A DNA stretch of 64,000 bases, taken from the NCBI GenBank assembly GCA_002633005.1, contig NMRA01000403.1, positions 26,860 through 90,859 on the forward strand. The letters run 5' to 3'. Of this stretch, positions 34,032-43,900 are shown piece after piece; positions within the stretch are counted from its first letter, which is position 1, and each line of letters begins with the position of its first letter. The notes under the pieces were generated by a model that was not told the origin of the DNA, did no database searches, and was given only the letters and a program-made list of their open reading frames with translations. The DNA is from Phoronis australis (taxonomy: Eukaryota > Phoronida > Phoronidae). A program made the translations under genes and the position numbers.

Positions 34032-36815
34032 AATGTATTCGTTCTCCAGCAAGGTATTCTGAAAAATATTATATGTTACAATTAAAATAACAACATCAGA
34101 AAAGAAGCACCTGACGCAGCAATCAAAACCGATAACCAACTGCAACATTCGGCACCGAGGCCGTGTGAGCGCATGCTACTGAATTCAGTGTTTGCTGACA
34201 GAAAGCTGTTTTGTGAAATAATAACTCGATCTTATATGCTGTGGTCACATGCTTGAAAATTGTTTATTTAGATATAAAATACATTATTCAAATCATTCTT
34301 ACTGTACAACCTTTGCCCTGACGGTCTGTGAAAGCGAAACCCGACTTCGCGGCCCCCGACAAGTACGTAGATTTTCAGTTTCGTGGCTAATTTACCAAAA
34401 TAATTACGTGCACATTATTTCTTTGGCTCACTACTATAGTCTTTTGGTGACTAGAGGTTTAGTTTCCAACTTAAGCTGGTTTATGTTCGTGATGTCCAAT
34501 CCCGCCGGCGGTCGCGACGGGCCACTGGCTGGGATAACAAGTATTTTGTGTGTTTAGAACTGAAAAAAATCCCACGTCTAAAATTACAACACACAGTCAT
34601 GATCTCCTGTCTGTATTTCAAGGAAGAATGAATCGAATTTATCACCAAACAAACCCAAACTCCCGCGATCGACCATGGTGAATTAGCCTACCGAACTCTA
34701 TAGGATACGGTACGTTCAAATACCTATAAATCCGTAACAGTGATATAAAACAACACGTCTGTTCAAGAACTCGACGTATTTGTAAAGGTTTTACATCCAA
34801 TTTTGATGATTTATTGGTGTAACACGATGTATTCAAGCGATAAGTTGACACCAGGAAGCGTGTCGTGAAGAGCTGAACAGACTGCGTTCGGAACCGATTA
34901 CGTCATTGGTTAATTTGTTCAGAAAATAAAATACTAGAGACATTAGTTCAGGTTGGGAGTTGCCGTGAACAAGGGACACTGGAACTCATTTTTACGAATG
35001 TAATGTCAGCAAACAAAGAGACAGTTACATTTTGCCGGGGTGGGTCCAGGATTTTGAGTTAGGGAGACCATAGTGAAGTATTAGCCAGGATTTTGCCTGT
35101 CAGACATTCGCATCCTTGAACTGCCTGTTCCACAATTGTCAATATTTTAAAATGGACAAAAACAACTGGGTTGAAAAGCGGGACATCGGGGGTATATGTC
35201 AAAACACAAGGGCGAAACGCTTGTCGCAGCACACTAAAACGTTCCGACGGCGTTTTGGCGAACGGCAGACGTAACTCTCAAAAGCGCCAGTCGGCGTTTT
35301 TTGTTAAGTTTTAGTCGAATGGGAAATGTCAACTTCGATTTTGCCCTTCTGAGAATGCGCCGCGCATGCGTGGCCTTTGTTTGCATTCGTTTTTTCCGGT
35401 GTTGGTTATTGCTATGGAATTTGCTGTCAATAACACTTTTCACAACTCCGCTGTTTTTCAACCAAATTGCGCAAGTCATGTAAGTAAAAAGCACTTCTTA
35501 AGTTTTTGATTGTGTATAATTATTACATAGGCAAAAAGATGAATAATTTAATTCATAAATAACTATAATTTCTCATACCTCACATTTTTAAAAATATTTG
35601 TTAATTCTAAAAAACGAGAGTGTCACGAAAATGCGAAAAATAATAGGGTGTAATAGTAACATAAAGGGAAATGAATCTGGGGTTACAAAAATGACTAATT
35701 ACAACAGCAGGGAAATAAACTCAATGATTCAAAAGATTTGTACCCTATCGAGGCAGACATTTTAAAACATGGAAACGTCACAGCTCCTGTGAAAAATTAA
35801 GCCAGAAATTCGTCCAGCATTATACATCATTTTATATTAATTGGACCTTTGGTGCAGTTTAATACGCTTCTTCGCAAATAATCCAGGATGCAGTGACATT
35901 TACAAAAATGTTATTAACTAGCTACTCCAACTACTTATTGCTGTCAGCAACACAAAGTATTGGATTGGATTTTTTGTAAAGTAATTACACGCACACGCAC
36001 GCACGCACACGCACGCACACGTACGCATACACACACACAGTCACACTTAGCCACGTATGTATGTTGCTTTTCGAAAGTTACGTAAGCATCTGTCAGTAGG
36101 GCTTAAACTTTTCTGAAAATAGAACTGATTACATGGTCGTCACTAACTGAAGATAGGTCGTACCTAGATCTTCAGCCTCCACCGCACTTCTTCTCAGTCG
36201 ATGTTCCCCAAAATGATGATACCTGTTTCGATGTCCATCCAAAATTGAAATGAGGTTAGAGCGTGAGGAGAACTTTTTCCCAATGAATAGAGTGCATGTC
36301 TTCACTGCGCCTTTTTGGCTGCGAAAGCAAGATTAGTTACAGGTGACAGACATTGCCACCTCCTTTTCACACATTTCAGCTTTTCAGAGACTGAAAAGAC
36401 CGCTGTGTCGTTTGTTCCCATGAATCAAATTCGAATAAGCGCCACTGTTGAATATTCGCAGCACTTGAATTATTTCTTGGCGGTAGACGCTTTTCTTAAA
36501 AAAAAACAACCAGGAACGTAACCAGAGTGCATGTTTATTGGCAAAGGCAAAAAATGTACTACGGCTTATAACAGAATATCTCTTACTCACTATTATAAAA
36601 AATTGCAATGACATACACACTATAACGGAACCAACTAGTACCTAGCCGGGGAGGCATCGGAAAGATGTAACGTAGGGGCAATCAAAACTACGCAAGCAAA
36701 CTCTGAAATCGGTAAAGATGGATGCTCAACAACCAAAAAACATCATATCTGCCTTTCTCGACGTGTGGAACATACTGCTGTGTGCGCGCGTGTATATGTA
36801 TGTACGTATGTATGA

Positions 36816-36820
<5 letters not shown>
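34032..36820. other. Intergenic, nothing recognised
   Basis: Includes the 5' region of GPCR 2 (putative UTR exon start near 34058). A (CACG/CA)n microsatellite lies at about 35988-36045. No other supported feature. Confidence 0.4.
35988..36045. repeat. (CACG)n/(CA)n microsatellite
   Basis: Alternating CACG and CACA units, slightly degenerate, ending in a short CA run. Confidence 0.9.

Positions 36821-36855
<35 letters not shown>
36821..36855. repeat. (CA)n microsatellite at the gap edge
   Basis: A CA run continues directly into the block of Ns, so its true length is unknown and it probably contributed to the assembly break. Confidence 0.95.
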
Positions 36856-37573
36856 NNNNNNNNNNNNNNNNNNNNNNNNNNNNNNNNNNNNNNNNNNNNN
36901 NNNNNNNNNNNNNNNNNNNNNNNNNNNNNNNNNNNNNNNNNNNNNNNNNNNNNNNNNNNNNNNNNNNNNNNNNNNNNNNNNNNNNNNNNNNNNNNNNNNN
37001 NNNNNNNNNNNNNNNNNNNNNNNNNNNNNNNNNNNNNNNNNNNNNNNNNNNNNNNNNNNNNNNNNNNNNNNNNNNNNNNNNNNNNNNNNNNNNNNNNNNN
37101 NNNNNNNNNNNNNNNNNNNNNNNNNNNNNNNNNNNNNNNNNNNNNNNNNNNNNNNNNNNNNNNNNNNNNNNNNNNNNNNNNNNNNNNNNNNNNNNNNNNN
37201 NNNNNNNNNNNNNNNNNNNNNNNNNNNNNNNNNNNNNNNNNNNNNNNNNNNNNNNNNNNNNNNNNNNNNNNNNNNNNNNNNNNNNNNNNNNNNNNNNNNN
37301 NNNNNNNNNNNNNNNNNNNNNNNNNNNNNNNNNNNNNNNNNNNNNNNNNNNNNNNNNNNNNNNNNNNNNNNNNNNNNNNNNNNNNNNNNNNNNNNNNNNN
37401 NNNNNNNNNNNNNNNNNNNNNNNNNNNNNNNNNNNNNNNNNNNNNNNNNNNNNNNNNNNNNNNNNNNNNNNNNNNNNNNNNNNNNNNNNNNNNNNNNNNN
37501 NNNNNNNNNNNNNNNNNNNNNNNNNNNNNNNNNNNNNNNNNNNNNNNNNNNNNNNNNNNNNNNNNNNNNNNNN
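36856..37573. other. Assembly gap (718 Ns)
   Basis: Unknown bases flanked by a CA microsatellite on the left and a strong inverted repeat on the right. The apparent long frames across it are artefacts of the Ns. Confidence 0.99.
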
Positions 37574-37705
37574 ATTCACGATGAAACACGGTTAACGGAC
37601 CGCCAAACACGGGTCACGGACTCATCGGCTTCGTGGGTCAGCTGACATCTTCATTTTGTCCGTGACCCGTGTTTGGCGGTCCGTTAACCGTGTTTCCTCG
37701 TGAAT
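37574..37705. repeat. Inverted repeat with 47-bp arms next to the gap
   Basis: ATTCACGATGAAACACGGTT and onward to 37620 is repeated in reverse complement at 37659-37705 with one mismatch, around a 38-bp centre. The left arm touches the gap, so the structure may extend further. The composition (CACGGGTCACGGA-type units) suggests internal repetition. Confidence 0.9.
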
Positions 37706-38420
37706 ATGAGTCCGTGTCCCGTGTATTTGGGTGCGTGTAGTTTAGGTACCTTGAATTATTTTTTATTATAGTAACAGCCTGCTATAATTGCGTATGCACT
37801 GTAACCTGTGAAAAGTAATTTATTCAATAAGGCAGTATACACAGTTTCTGTTGTTAAAAGCATTGGGCGATTAGCGAGTGAGGGTATAGCTTTTACAAAA
37901 ACAGAGGCGTAAAGTATATACCTATAAATCATTTTGAAGATGCAAATAAGTTTCCTTCAAATCCTGGAAAAATGAACTTGGCTTATTTCTCGTCAAAAAT
38001 AGCGACTGCCGACTTGGCTGACAAGATAAAAAACATGATTCACTGCGACAAGTAGGAGAATCGCTTCATCAAGCAGAGAAGCGTAAAGACAATAGTTTGA
38101 ATGCTAAATGTGAGATTAGTAAGAGATCAAGCAGCCTTGGGAAACATTACCCTGACAGATAAATGCCAAACGTTTTTTAAAATGCCGTTGGTTGAATGTA
38201 AGGGAACAATACAAAACAAAAAAGAAACCTATTAGCCTTAAGTCATAATTTTTCTCCTACGCTCCACACAAATATTTCTGAAATAAAAAATTATATTTCA
38301 CTTCAGAAAAAGTATAAATCTCTGAAAATATACCCAATAGGCCAAAGAATGGATAGTTGTTCCGGGTCTGTGTTCCCTTAGAAACCAGCGTTTACTGATT
38401 AAAAAAGAAAAAGCGCCCTG
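37706..38420. other. Intergenic, nothing recognised
   Basis: AT-rich sequence without coding or repeat signals. Confidence 0.4.
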
Positions 38421-38426
38421 ATACGC

Positions 38427-38542
38427 CGTAAAATGTAACAATTTCGTAAAATTTAACAACTGTTACAACTTACATCATTGTTATATTTTACGTTGCTAGG
38501 TCTCTCCTAAATTGCAACAAGTTGTAGTTGTTACATTTTACG
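38427..38542. repeat. Nested inverted repeat of CGTAAAATNTAACAA
   Basis: The motif occurs twice forward (38427-38441, 38445-38459) and twice in reverse complement (38478-38492, 38528-38542), so two hairpins can form. It is probably a small MITE. Confidence 0.75.
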
Positions 38543-38947
38543 TCGAATGCACATCCTATAAACCCCTTCCCCTTATTTCAATGCTGCGCCGCGCATGATC
38601 AGAACATCCACTCACTGCAGCTTCACAGGAAATGAGAATAGATTTGACAGTGGTTGAACAAGAAACTTACAGCTATTGCCTTTTGCTATTAATGAAAATC
38701 GAGCTACTCTCCGCCAGCAGGAGAAAGGTTTGATAAACATGAAAAACATTGGTGTTGCGTCAAGATGCTGTTTCTAAAACGTTAAATAATAGCGCGCGAT
38801 GTACGTCATATTTCACAATGAAATCGTGCTAAACATGAAGGGAAGTGAGATTGCTCTAATCCCCTCGACCCTCACACCCCTCGACTCCCTTGACCCACGA
38901 CCTGTGGCAATAGAGGTATGCTTGCTCTTTTTACATATTTCATATCA

Positions 38948-39045
38948 TACCACAATATCAGCCTCAAATGGCCAATACAACCATGTAATAACCCATTTAG
39001 TTATCTCACTCTGAGTGGGATAACATTTTGGCGGGAACCGAGGCC
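38948..39045. repeat. Truncated copy of the SINE body
   Basis: ACCACAATATCAGCCTC through CATGTAATAACCCATTTAG to ACATTTTGGCG repeats the sequence at 39288-39372. The tRNA-like head is missing or scrambled after GGCCGGT. Confidence 0.8.
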
Positions 39046-39129
39046 GGTAGTAACAAAGCCGAGACGAGACGAGAAAAGTAGATCAATGCGATGCAATGTT
39101 TCTCGTTCAGTATGTAGTATAAATAGATT

Positions 39130-39264
39130 ATTACATGTTCTCAGTCGTTATCCTCCTTATCTAGAGCCTTCGTGGATTTTAGAGAATTATCACCCTCCGG
39201 TGATAATTCTCCAAAATACACTCGAGCTCTAGAATACGAGGGATAACGCCTTCACCATGTAAAT
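39130..39264. repeat. Near-perfect palindrome (foldback MITE)
   Basis: The left arm runs from TTACATG through CGTTATCCTCC, TCTAGAGC and GAATTATCACC. The right arm repeats it inverted after a 4-base loop (CTCC near 39194). Single arms of the same family lie at 24151-24214 and 39451-39500. Confidence 0.85.
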
Positions 39265-39287
39265 ATAGATTATCAATCTATACTAAA

Positions 39288-39441
39288 ACCACAATATCAG
39301 CCTCCGAATGGCCAATACATCCATGTAATAACTCATTTAGTCATCTCACCAGTGAGATTAACATTTTTGGCGAGGCCGGTTTCGAACCCGGTCCGCGTGA
39401 GTTTCGAGTCGTCGACTTTACCACTGCACCACTCACGGCTG
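39288..39441 (-). mobile_element. tRNA-derived SINE
   Basis: On the - strand a tRNA-like head runs from about 39441 to 39361. It has an A-box-like TGGTGCAGTGGTAAAG and a perfect B-box-like GGTTCGAAACC. The acceptor halves do not pair, so it is not a working tRNA gene. The body continues to about 39288 and recurs at 38948-39045. Confidence 0.75.
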
Positions 39442-39450
39442 ATGTCATCG

Positions 39451-39500
39451 ACTCGGGCTCTAGATAACGGAGGATAATGACTTCGCCATGTAATAATATA
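39451..39500. repeat. Single arm of the palindrome family
   Basis: GGGCTCTAGATAACGGAGGA followed by TAATGACTTCGCC is the reverse complement of the arm sequence at 24151-24214. It abuts the tRNA-like head, so the two may belong to one composite repeat. Confidence 0.75.
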
Positions 39501-40067
39501 TATTTATCACGTCGCTGAGTGACTTTCCTTGAATATTTTTAAATATTAAAACTGTCGTCATGTGGTGGAACAGAGAGGTCGACGATTATTGGCCTGGCAG
39601 ATTTTTGCCAAAATAAAAGCAAAAGTAAAACACATTCACGTAAGAAAATCGAAGACTTTTTTGAAAAAGCTCCGAACAACTGTTGAAATGTTGTCTGACA
39701 TAAAATCAGTGTAATTCTCAGTTGAACATTGAACATTTCGTGATGATTCATGCTTCATTGTCGCTGACTTTGTCTCTTTATTACAATTATTCAGTGTAAC
39801 GTATGGGACTTTCGTTACAGACGTTTAATATATTTTACCCCTTTTGAAAAATAACCTAGCGTGGGCGGCGCACTTATTTAAGTGCTACACAGCCCTGGTC
39901 TTGATGTAATAAATTCGAATTTTGAATTTTGTTGCAGGGACAAACACAGGCCTCGTGCATACAGAGCGCGTGGCAGCTCGCGTGCCAATTTTCCAGCTTG
40001 CTGTAGTGGCACTCTGATCCGCCAAACTGAAAAATGGTTGGTGATTCCTGTCCATCGTCGGCATTCC
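39501..40067. other. Intergenic, nothing recognised
   Basis: No coding or repeat signals could be supported. Confidence 0.4.
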
Positions 40068-40381
40068 CAGTGGCGGATTTAGGGGAGGCCAGGGGGCTAT
40101 GCTCCCCCCCCCCCTAAAATTCTCCCACATACCATTTGGCAGTTCGGGGTGCGAATTGCTGAGTAGGATATGCGTGCATCCAGGGTGGCTCGAGAGGTGA
40201 ATGCACACTGCATAGGCCTTGAACAAACCACGTTTGCCGTTTTTTCTTAGTAATAAGGTCCGCAAACCCAAAATTGGAGACTTCTACATCCCTACATTTT
40301 AGGCTGGGCGCGCTCATGAGCCGAAATTCTGGTTATTCCTGTGCCCTGGCAACCTAACTCAAAATCTTAGATCCGCCCCTG
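40068..40381. mobile_element. hAT-like non-autonomous element
   Basis: It starts CAGTGGCGGATTTAGGGG and ends TTAGATCCGCCCCTG, inverted termini typical of hAT elements (CAGNGGCGG). The GC-rich subterminal CCCCCCCCCCC run is also typical. An 8-bp target duplication is not clear. A second element is nested inside (40169-40318). Confidence 0.7.
40169..40318. mobile_element. Nested copy of the CATGCG-terminus MITE family
   Basis: TATGCGTGCATCCAGGGTGG at the left and GGCTGGGCGCGCTCATG at the right match the two ends of the 266-bp element at 19531-19796. The middle is shortened. It lies inside the hAT-like element, so it inserted later. Confidence 0.65.
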
Positions 40382-40476
40382 ATTCTTGTCTTGATATCGG
40401 ACGAAAGAATCATCGGTCTGTGCTTCGGAGGTCCGTATGCCGTTTCTCTCAGAAAAAGGGCGTTATTCCTGTCGTG

Positions 40477-40616
40477 CGTTCAGTAACACTAGGATCTACC
40501 CTAGGACCAAGCTAAAATCTAGCCACAGTCACGTGTTCTCATTTAATATACACGGCAATATCTCACGTAATCTCCCGGAGTCGTGCTTTTCTGCGAGGTC
40601 CTAGCGTTACTGAACG
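40477..40616. repeat. 140-bp MITE with TIR CGTTCAGTAACRCTAGGA
   Basis: CGTTCAGTAACACTAGGATC at the left is mirrored by GGTCCTAGCGTTACTGAACG at the right. The interior has CACGTG and GCAATATCTC, also found in the related copy at 55161-55301. Confidence 0.8.
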
Positions 40617-43600
40617 GGGGATTGGTTCGATTATATGTGTGGCTGTCTGCTGCTAGTTGTGCCGGTTTGTACAGCTGTACAGACTCTGCGAAGCCGAAGG
40701 TGAGTCGATAACCTGACGCAGCCGAACCCGGCTTTGGGTCGATGGGGTCGTGGGTCGAGAGTGTCGAGGGGTGTGGGGGTCGAGGGGGTCTTAAAACAAT
40801 CCCGGTAACGATCATTTGTAATAAAACATCCAAAAATTTGCATTTGTTACAGAAGACATTTCTCAGTTTAGTCGACAAAACGATTCACAGTCGTACCAAC
40901 AGAACATACGCAACGTCTAGTATAGGCAGCGCGACAGTTGTGGTCTTGAAAACAGACTGTTTGAAATAGCTCAATAACGGTGTATTTGTGTAACATTCGG
41001 GGTACTCAAAGTCAAGAAAAGTAGTCTACGCCAGCGAAAAAAACGAGGTGTAAAAATATAAACCAATTTCATCACAATTGGTTTTTCAGTAACCCATGTA
41101 AATTTCCCATTTTTACCAGAGGTGCCTTTGTTTAGGCGGCTGTAATTAGGAAAGCTAATCGGATGACCCCCAGTTTGTTTTGCACCTTGCAGTAAGCAGA
41201 CTAAAATATATAATCTGAACATTAAAGGGAACTCGACGATAAATTGTAAATGTATCATTTATAAATTTTTAGAACTGTGTCGAACCCCATAAGCTATAAA
41301 AATGGCAAAATTCAAATGTTCATATATTGAAACTGTGGATAGAGAAAGTGCAAGGTTGTCTATTTTCAGTCTGCTCAGAAAAGTAAAAGACAGTCATTTT
41401 CATGGTCGCTTTAGTGGGAAGACGCTGCAGCCGTCTTGCTCAACGTGGAGAGTAGGGACGCTCGTCCCCTTGCCCCCACTTACTACGCCAATTAATAGCC
41501 TAGATGCATCAACGTAAAGCAGTCGAGTAAAGATTTCGGAAAGAGCGTCACCCTGATATAGCGTCATTGGAAGCTCTTTTGAAATTTTGAGGAAAGGTGG
41601 CCACGGGCGTCTCTTTTATCGGTACAAATACTACACATTTTGAAATTCGTCATTCTTTTAAGTAAAATTTTAAAAAGGTGCACAATAAATAAGATATTAC
41701 ATAATAATCTCTTTTACCTCCCGTAGTCCTTAAAATTTCCATTTTACATGGTATCTTATTTCAGTCCGGTGAAGGAGGGTGCCCAGGGAAACGATAAATT
41801 TTGCATGTATTAAATACCTTGGTGTGCGTGTGATCATGGTGTGGCTGTGATACAGAAATCATCAATTTTTGTACTTTGTACCTATAGGCCTTCATGGGTT
41901 CACGAAGAAAATGACACCTGTTGGCATATCGGAAACAACCATTTTTCTATATGAAAAACATGTAGATTGCATGCAATAAGTGGAAACACACAATGGGAGT
42001 TGGAAGTCATGCAGAAGGGCTATCACCCAAAATTGATGCATATAATTTCACTGTGTCCATCAAATACACGAGAGAAAATCTAGAGGCATTTTTTTAGGGT
42101 TGAAGGTGGGTGGATCTTGGATGCGTGAACAAATTTAACAACTCTCAAGAATCAGCTTTTTCATGTTGTTGTTGTTGTTTAAAACTGTTCCAATATTCTA
42201 TATTCTGCGCTAAAATGAAAATGCAGACAGACTTGTAAAGATTGTAGGCAGCGTTCTGCATTGTCTACCTGAACCTGCTATCCCGGTATCCTACGGATGG
42301 TGGATGGTGGAGGATGAGTATACGCAACTGGGTACTCTACCCAGTCAGCAGCCCAGTGGGCATCACAGAACACGAGTTTTTTTCTAAATTTATGTATAAA
42401 TTGTGTATTTGATACATGTTTTGTACCTAATTACTTTCTACTTCAGGTTCAAAGGTTCAAAGCAACGTGAGAACCTTCGTTGGTTTTTTGTAAATAGGAT
42501 TAAGAAGTGTTTGAAGCTTACTCGATCTCTCGTCCTCACGGCCTTCATTAAGTTATCACTTTTGACAAATTCTACTTTAAGAAGAAATATTCAATATTAC
42601 ACAGTCGTCATGGTAACAGTTATTCATGTCCTCTTTTATACTTAATCTCTATATTAAAGAGTCTTTGGTCGTTTAAGCTATTAAAGCGGCAGCTGTGTTG
42701 CCTTTAATCCGTGGTAGTTTGATGTGTTTGAGTATACTCGTTGTCAGTTCAACCTTTGGCAATGTTGAGTGTAGGGGATATATTTGTTTATTGTCTTGGT
42801 ATTGCTTTAGCGATTAAAGTGAAACGTTGAACCTGAAAATCTTTGTAGTTGCGGTGGTTTTTAAGTTTCTTCCTATGCTTTGGCCAAAATCTGATTTAAC
42901 TGATTTGCCAAGAGGGTCACACGTTTTAATAGTGTCAGTGAATCCTGTTTTAAAAAATTGTCTACAGTCCATCAAAACCGAAAGAAGATTTAGACTTGAG
43001 ATTTCGAATATGTTTCAATACAATATTTTCAGACACGTGGTTCAATTTGAAAGTGTTTTTGGGAAGAGTTGAAAAATAATTGGAAATTTCATCAAAAGAA
43101 TGTCCTGACTCTGGGGCAGATTTTTTCCTATGCTAACGAAAAAATGATTAAATGTGTACACAAGTTCTTTTTGATTGGTAATTGTGTTATTGTTGATATT
43201 GATAAATTTCGTTGATGTACTTTCTTTTGAAAGGTTGTCTGTTACATTCGAAATAGTTTCTCACGTTTTCGTTATGTCGTGATTGGTTTTGCGAAAGTCT
43301 TGTCCACCAACCTTTGTTTTTGTTTGCGTTAATTATGACACATTTGAGAATGTTGTTATAAACGCGTAGTTTGTGTTGATAAACTGAGTAAACGGGCAAA
43401 GTAGAAGGTGTTCTTTTTCAGTTTGTAGTAATTATAGTTTGTCTCTAAATTTTATTGAGAGGAGTATGACGCGCATCATACATGTATCTGTTTTGTGCTT
43501 AGATTTGTTGAACTTAACAGTTTTAGTTGCAAAGTGCTTGTCTCGTTGTGAAATTAAGATGTTAATAAAGGTACAGGTATTGTAACATTAAAAACCGGAT

Positions 43601-43619
43601 GCCGTGTAAACTGAAGTTA
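40617..43619. other. Intergenic, nothing recognised
   Basis: Short frames (for example 41302-41517 and 42403-42645, +) have no domain motif. A TACATGTA lies at 43479. Confidence 0.4.
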
Positions 43620-43900
43620 CCCATCCTTTTATTGAACAATAGCAATGTTGTATATAAGGTTAAATATGACAACTGTAAGAAATTCTATATCGGACTAAAA
43701 AGCACATCACACCTCAAAGAAAAGCAACATAGATAGGCATTGTGTTCGTAACAATCACCAAGCCAATTCAGTTAGTATTATCTGCATAGAACCTGATAAG
43801 GAATTACTGTACATTAAAGAGTCATTGGCCATTCAGAACCAGCATGCTACGGATTCTCTGAATAACATGCAGAGCTCAGTGACCCTGGATCTATGGTGAT
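43620..43900 (+). pseudogene. Penelope-like element GIY-YIG endonuclease fragment
   Basis: One frame reads NNSNVVYKVKYDNCKKFYIG with a following SHLKEKQHR, the VVY...C..FYIG core of the GIY-YIG nuclease of Penelope-like retroelements. After a frame change near 43730 the sequence continues DRHCVRNNHQANS...YIKESLAIQNQ...LDLW-stop. This fits the usual ESL.IQ-type C-terminus. The reverse transcriptase is not recognised upstream. Nearby stops make it a fossil. Confidence 0.55.

Noticed and set aside
36718-37645. Apparent long open frames on both strands
   Set aside because: They consist of Ns from the assembly gap plus the CA microsatellite.
39361-39441. Functional tRNA gene on the - strand
   Set aside because: A- and B-box motifs are present, but the acceptor arms do not pair and the anticodon stem is poor, so it is a SINE head.
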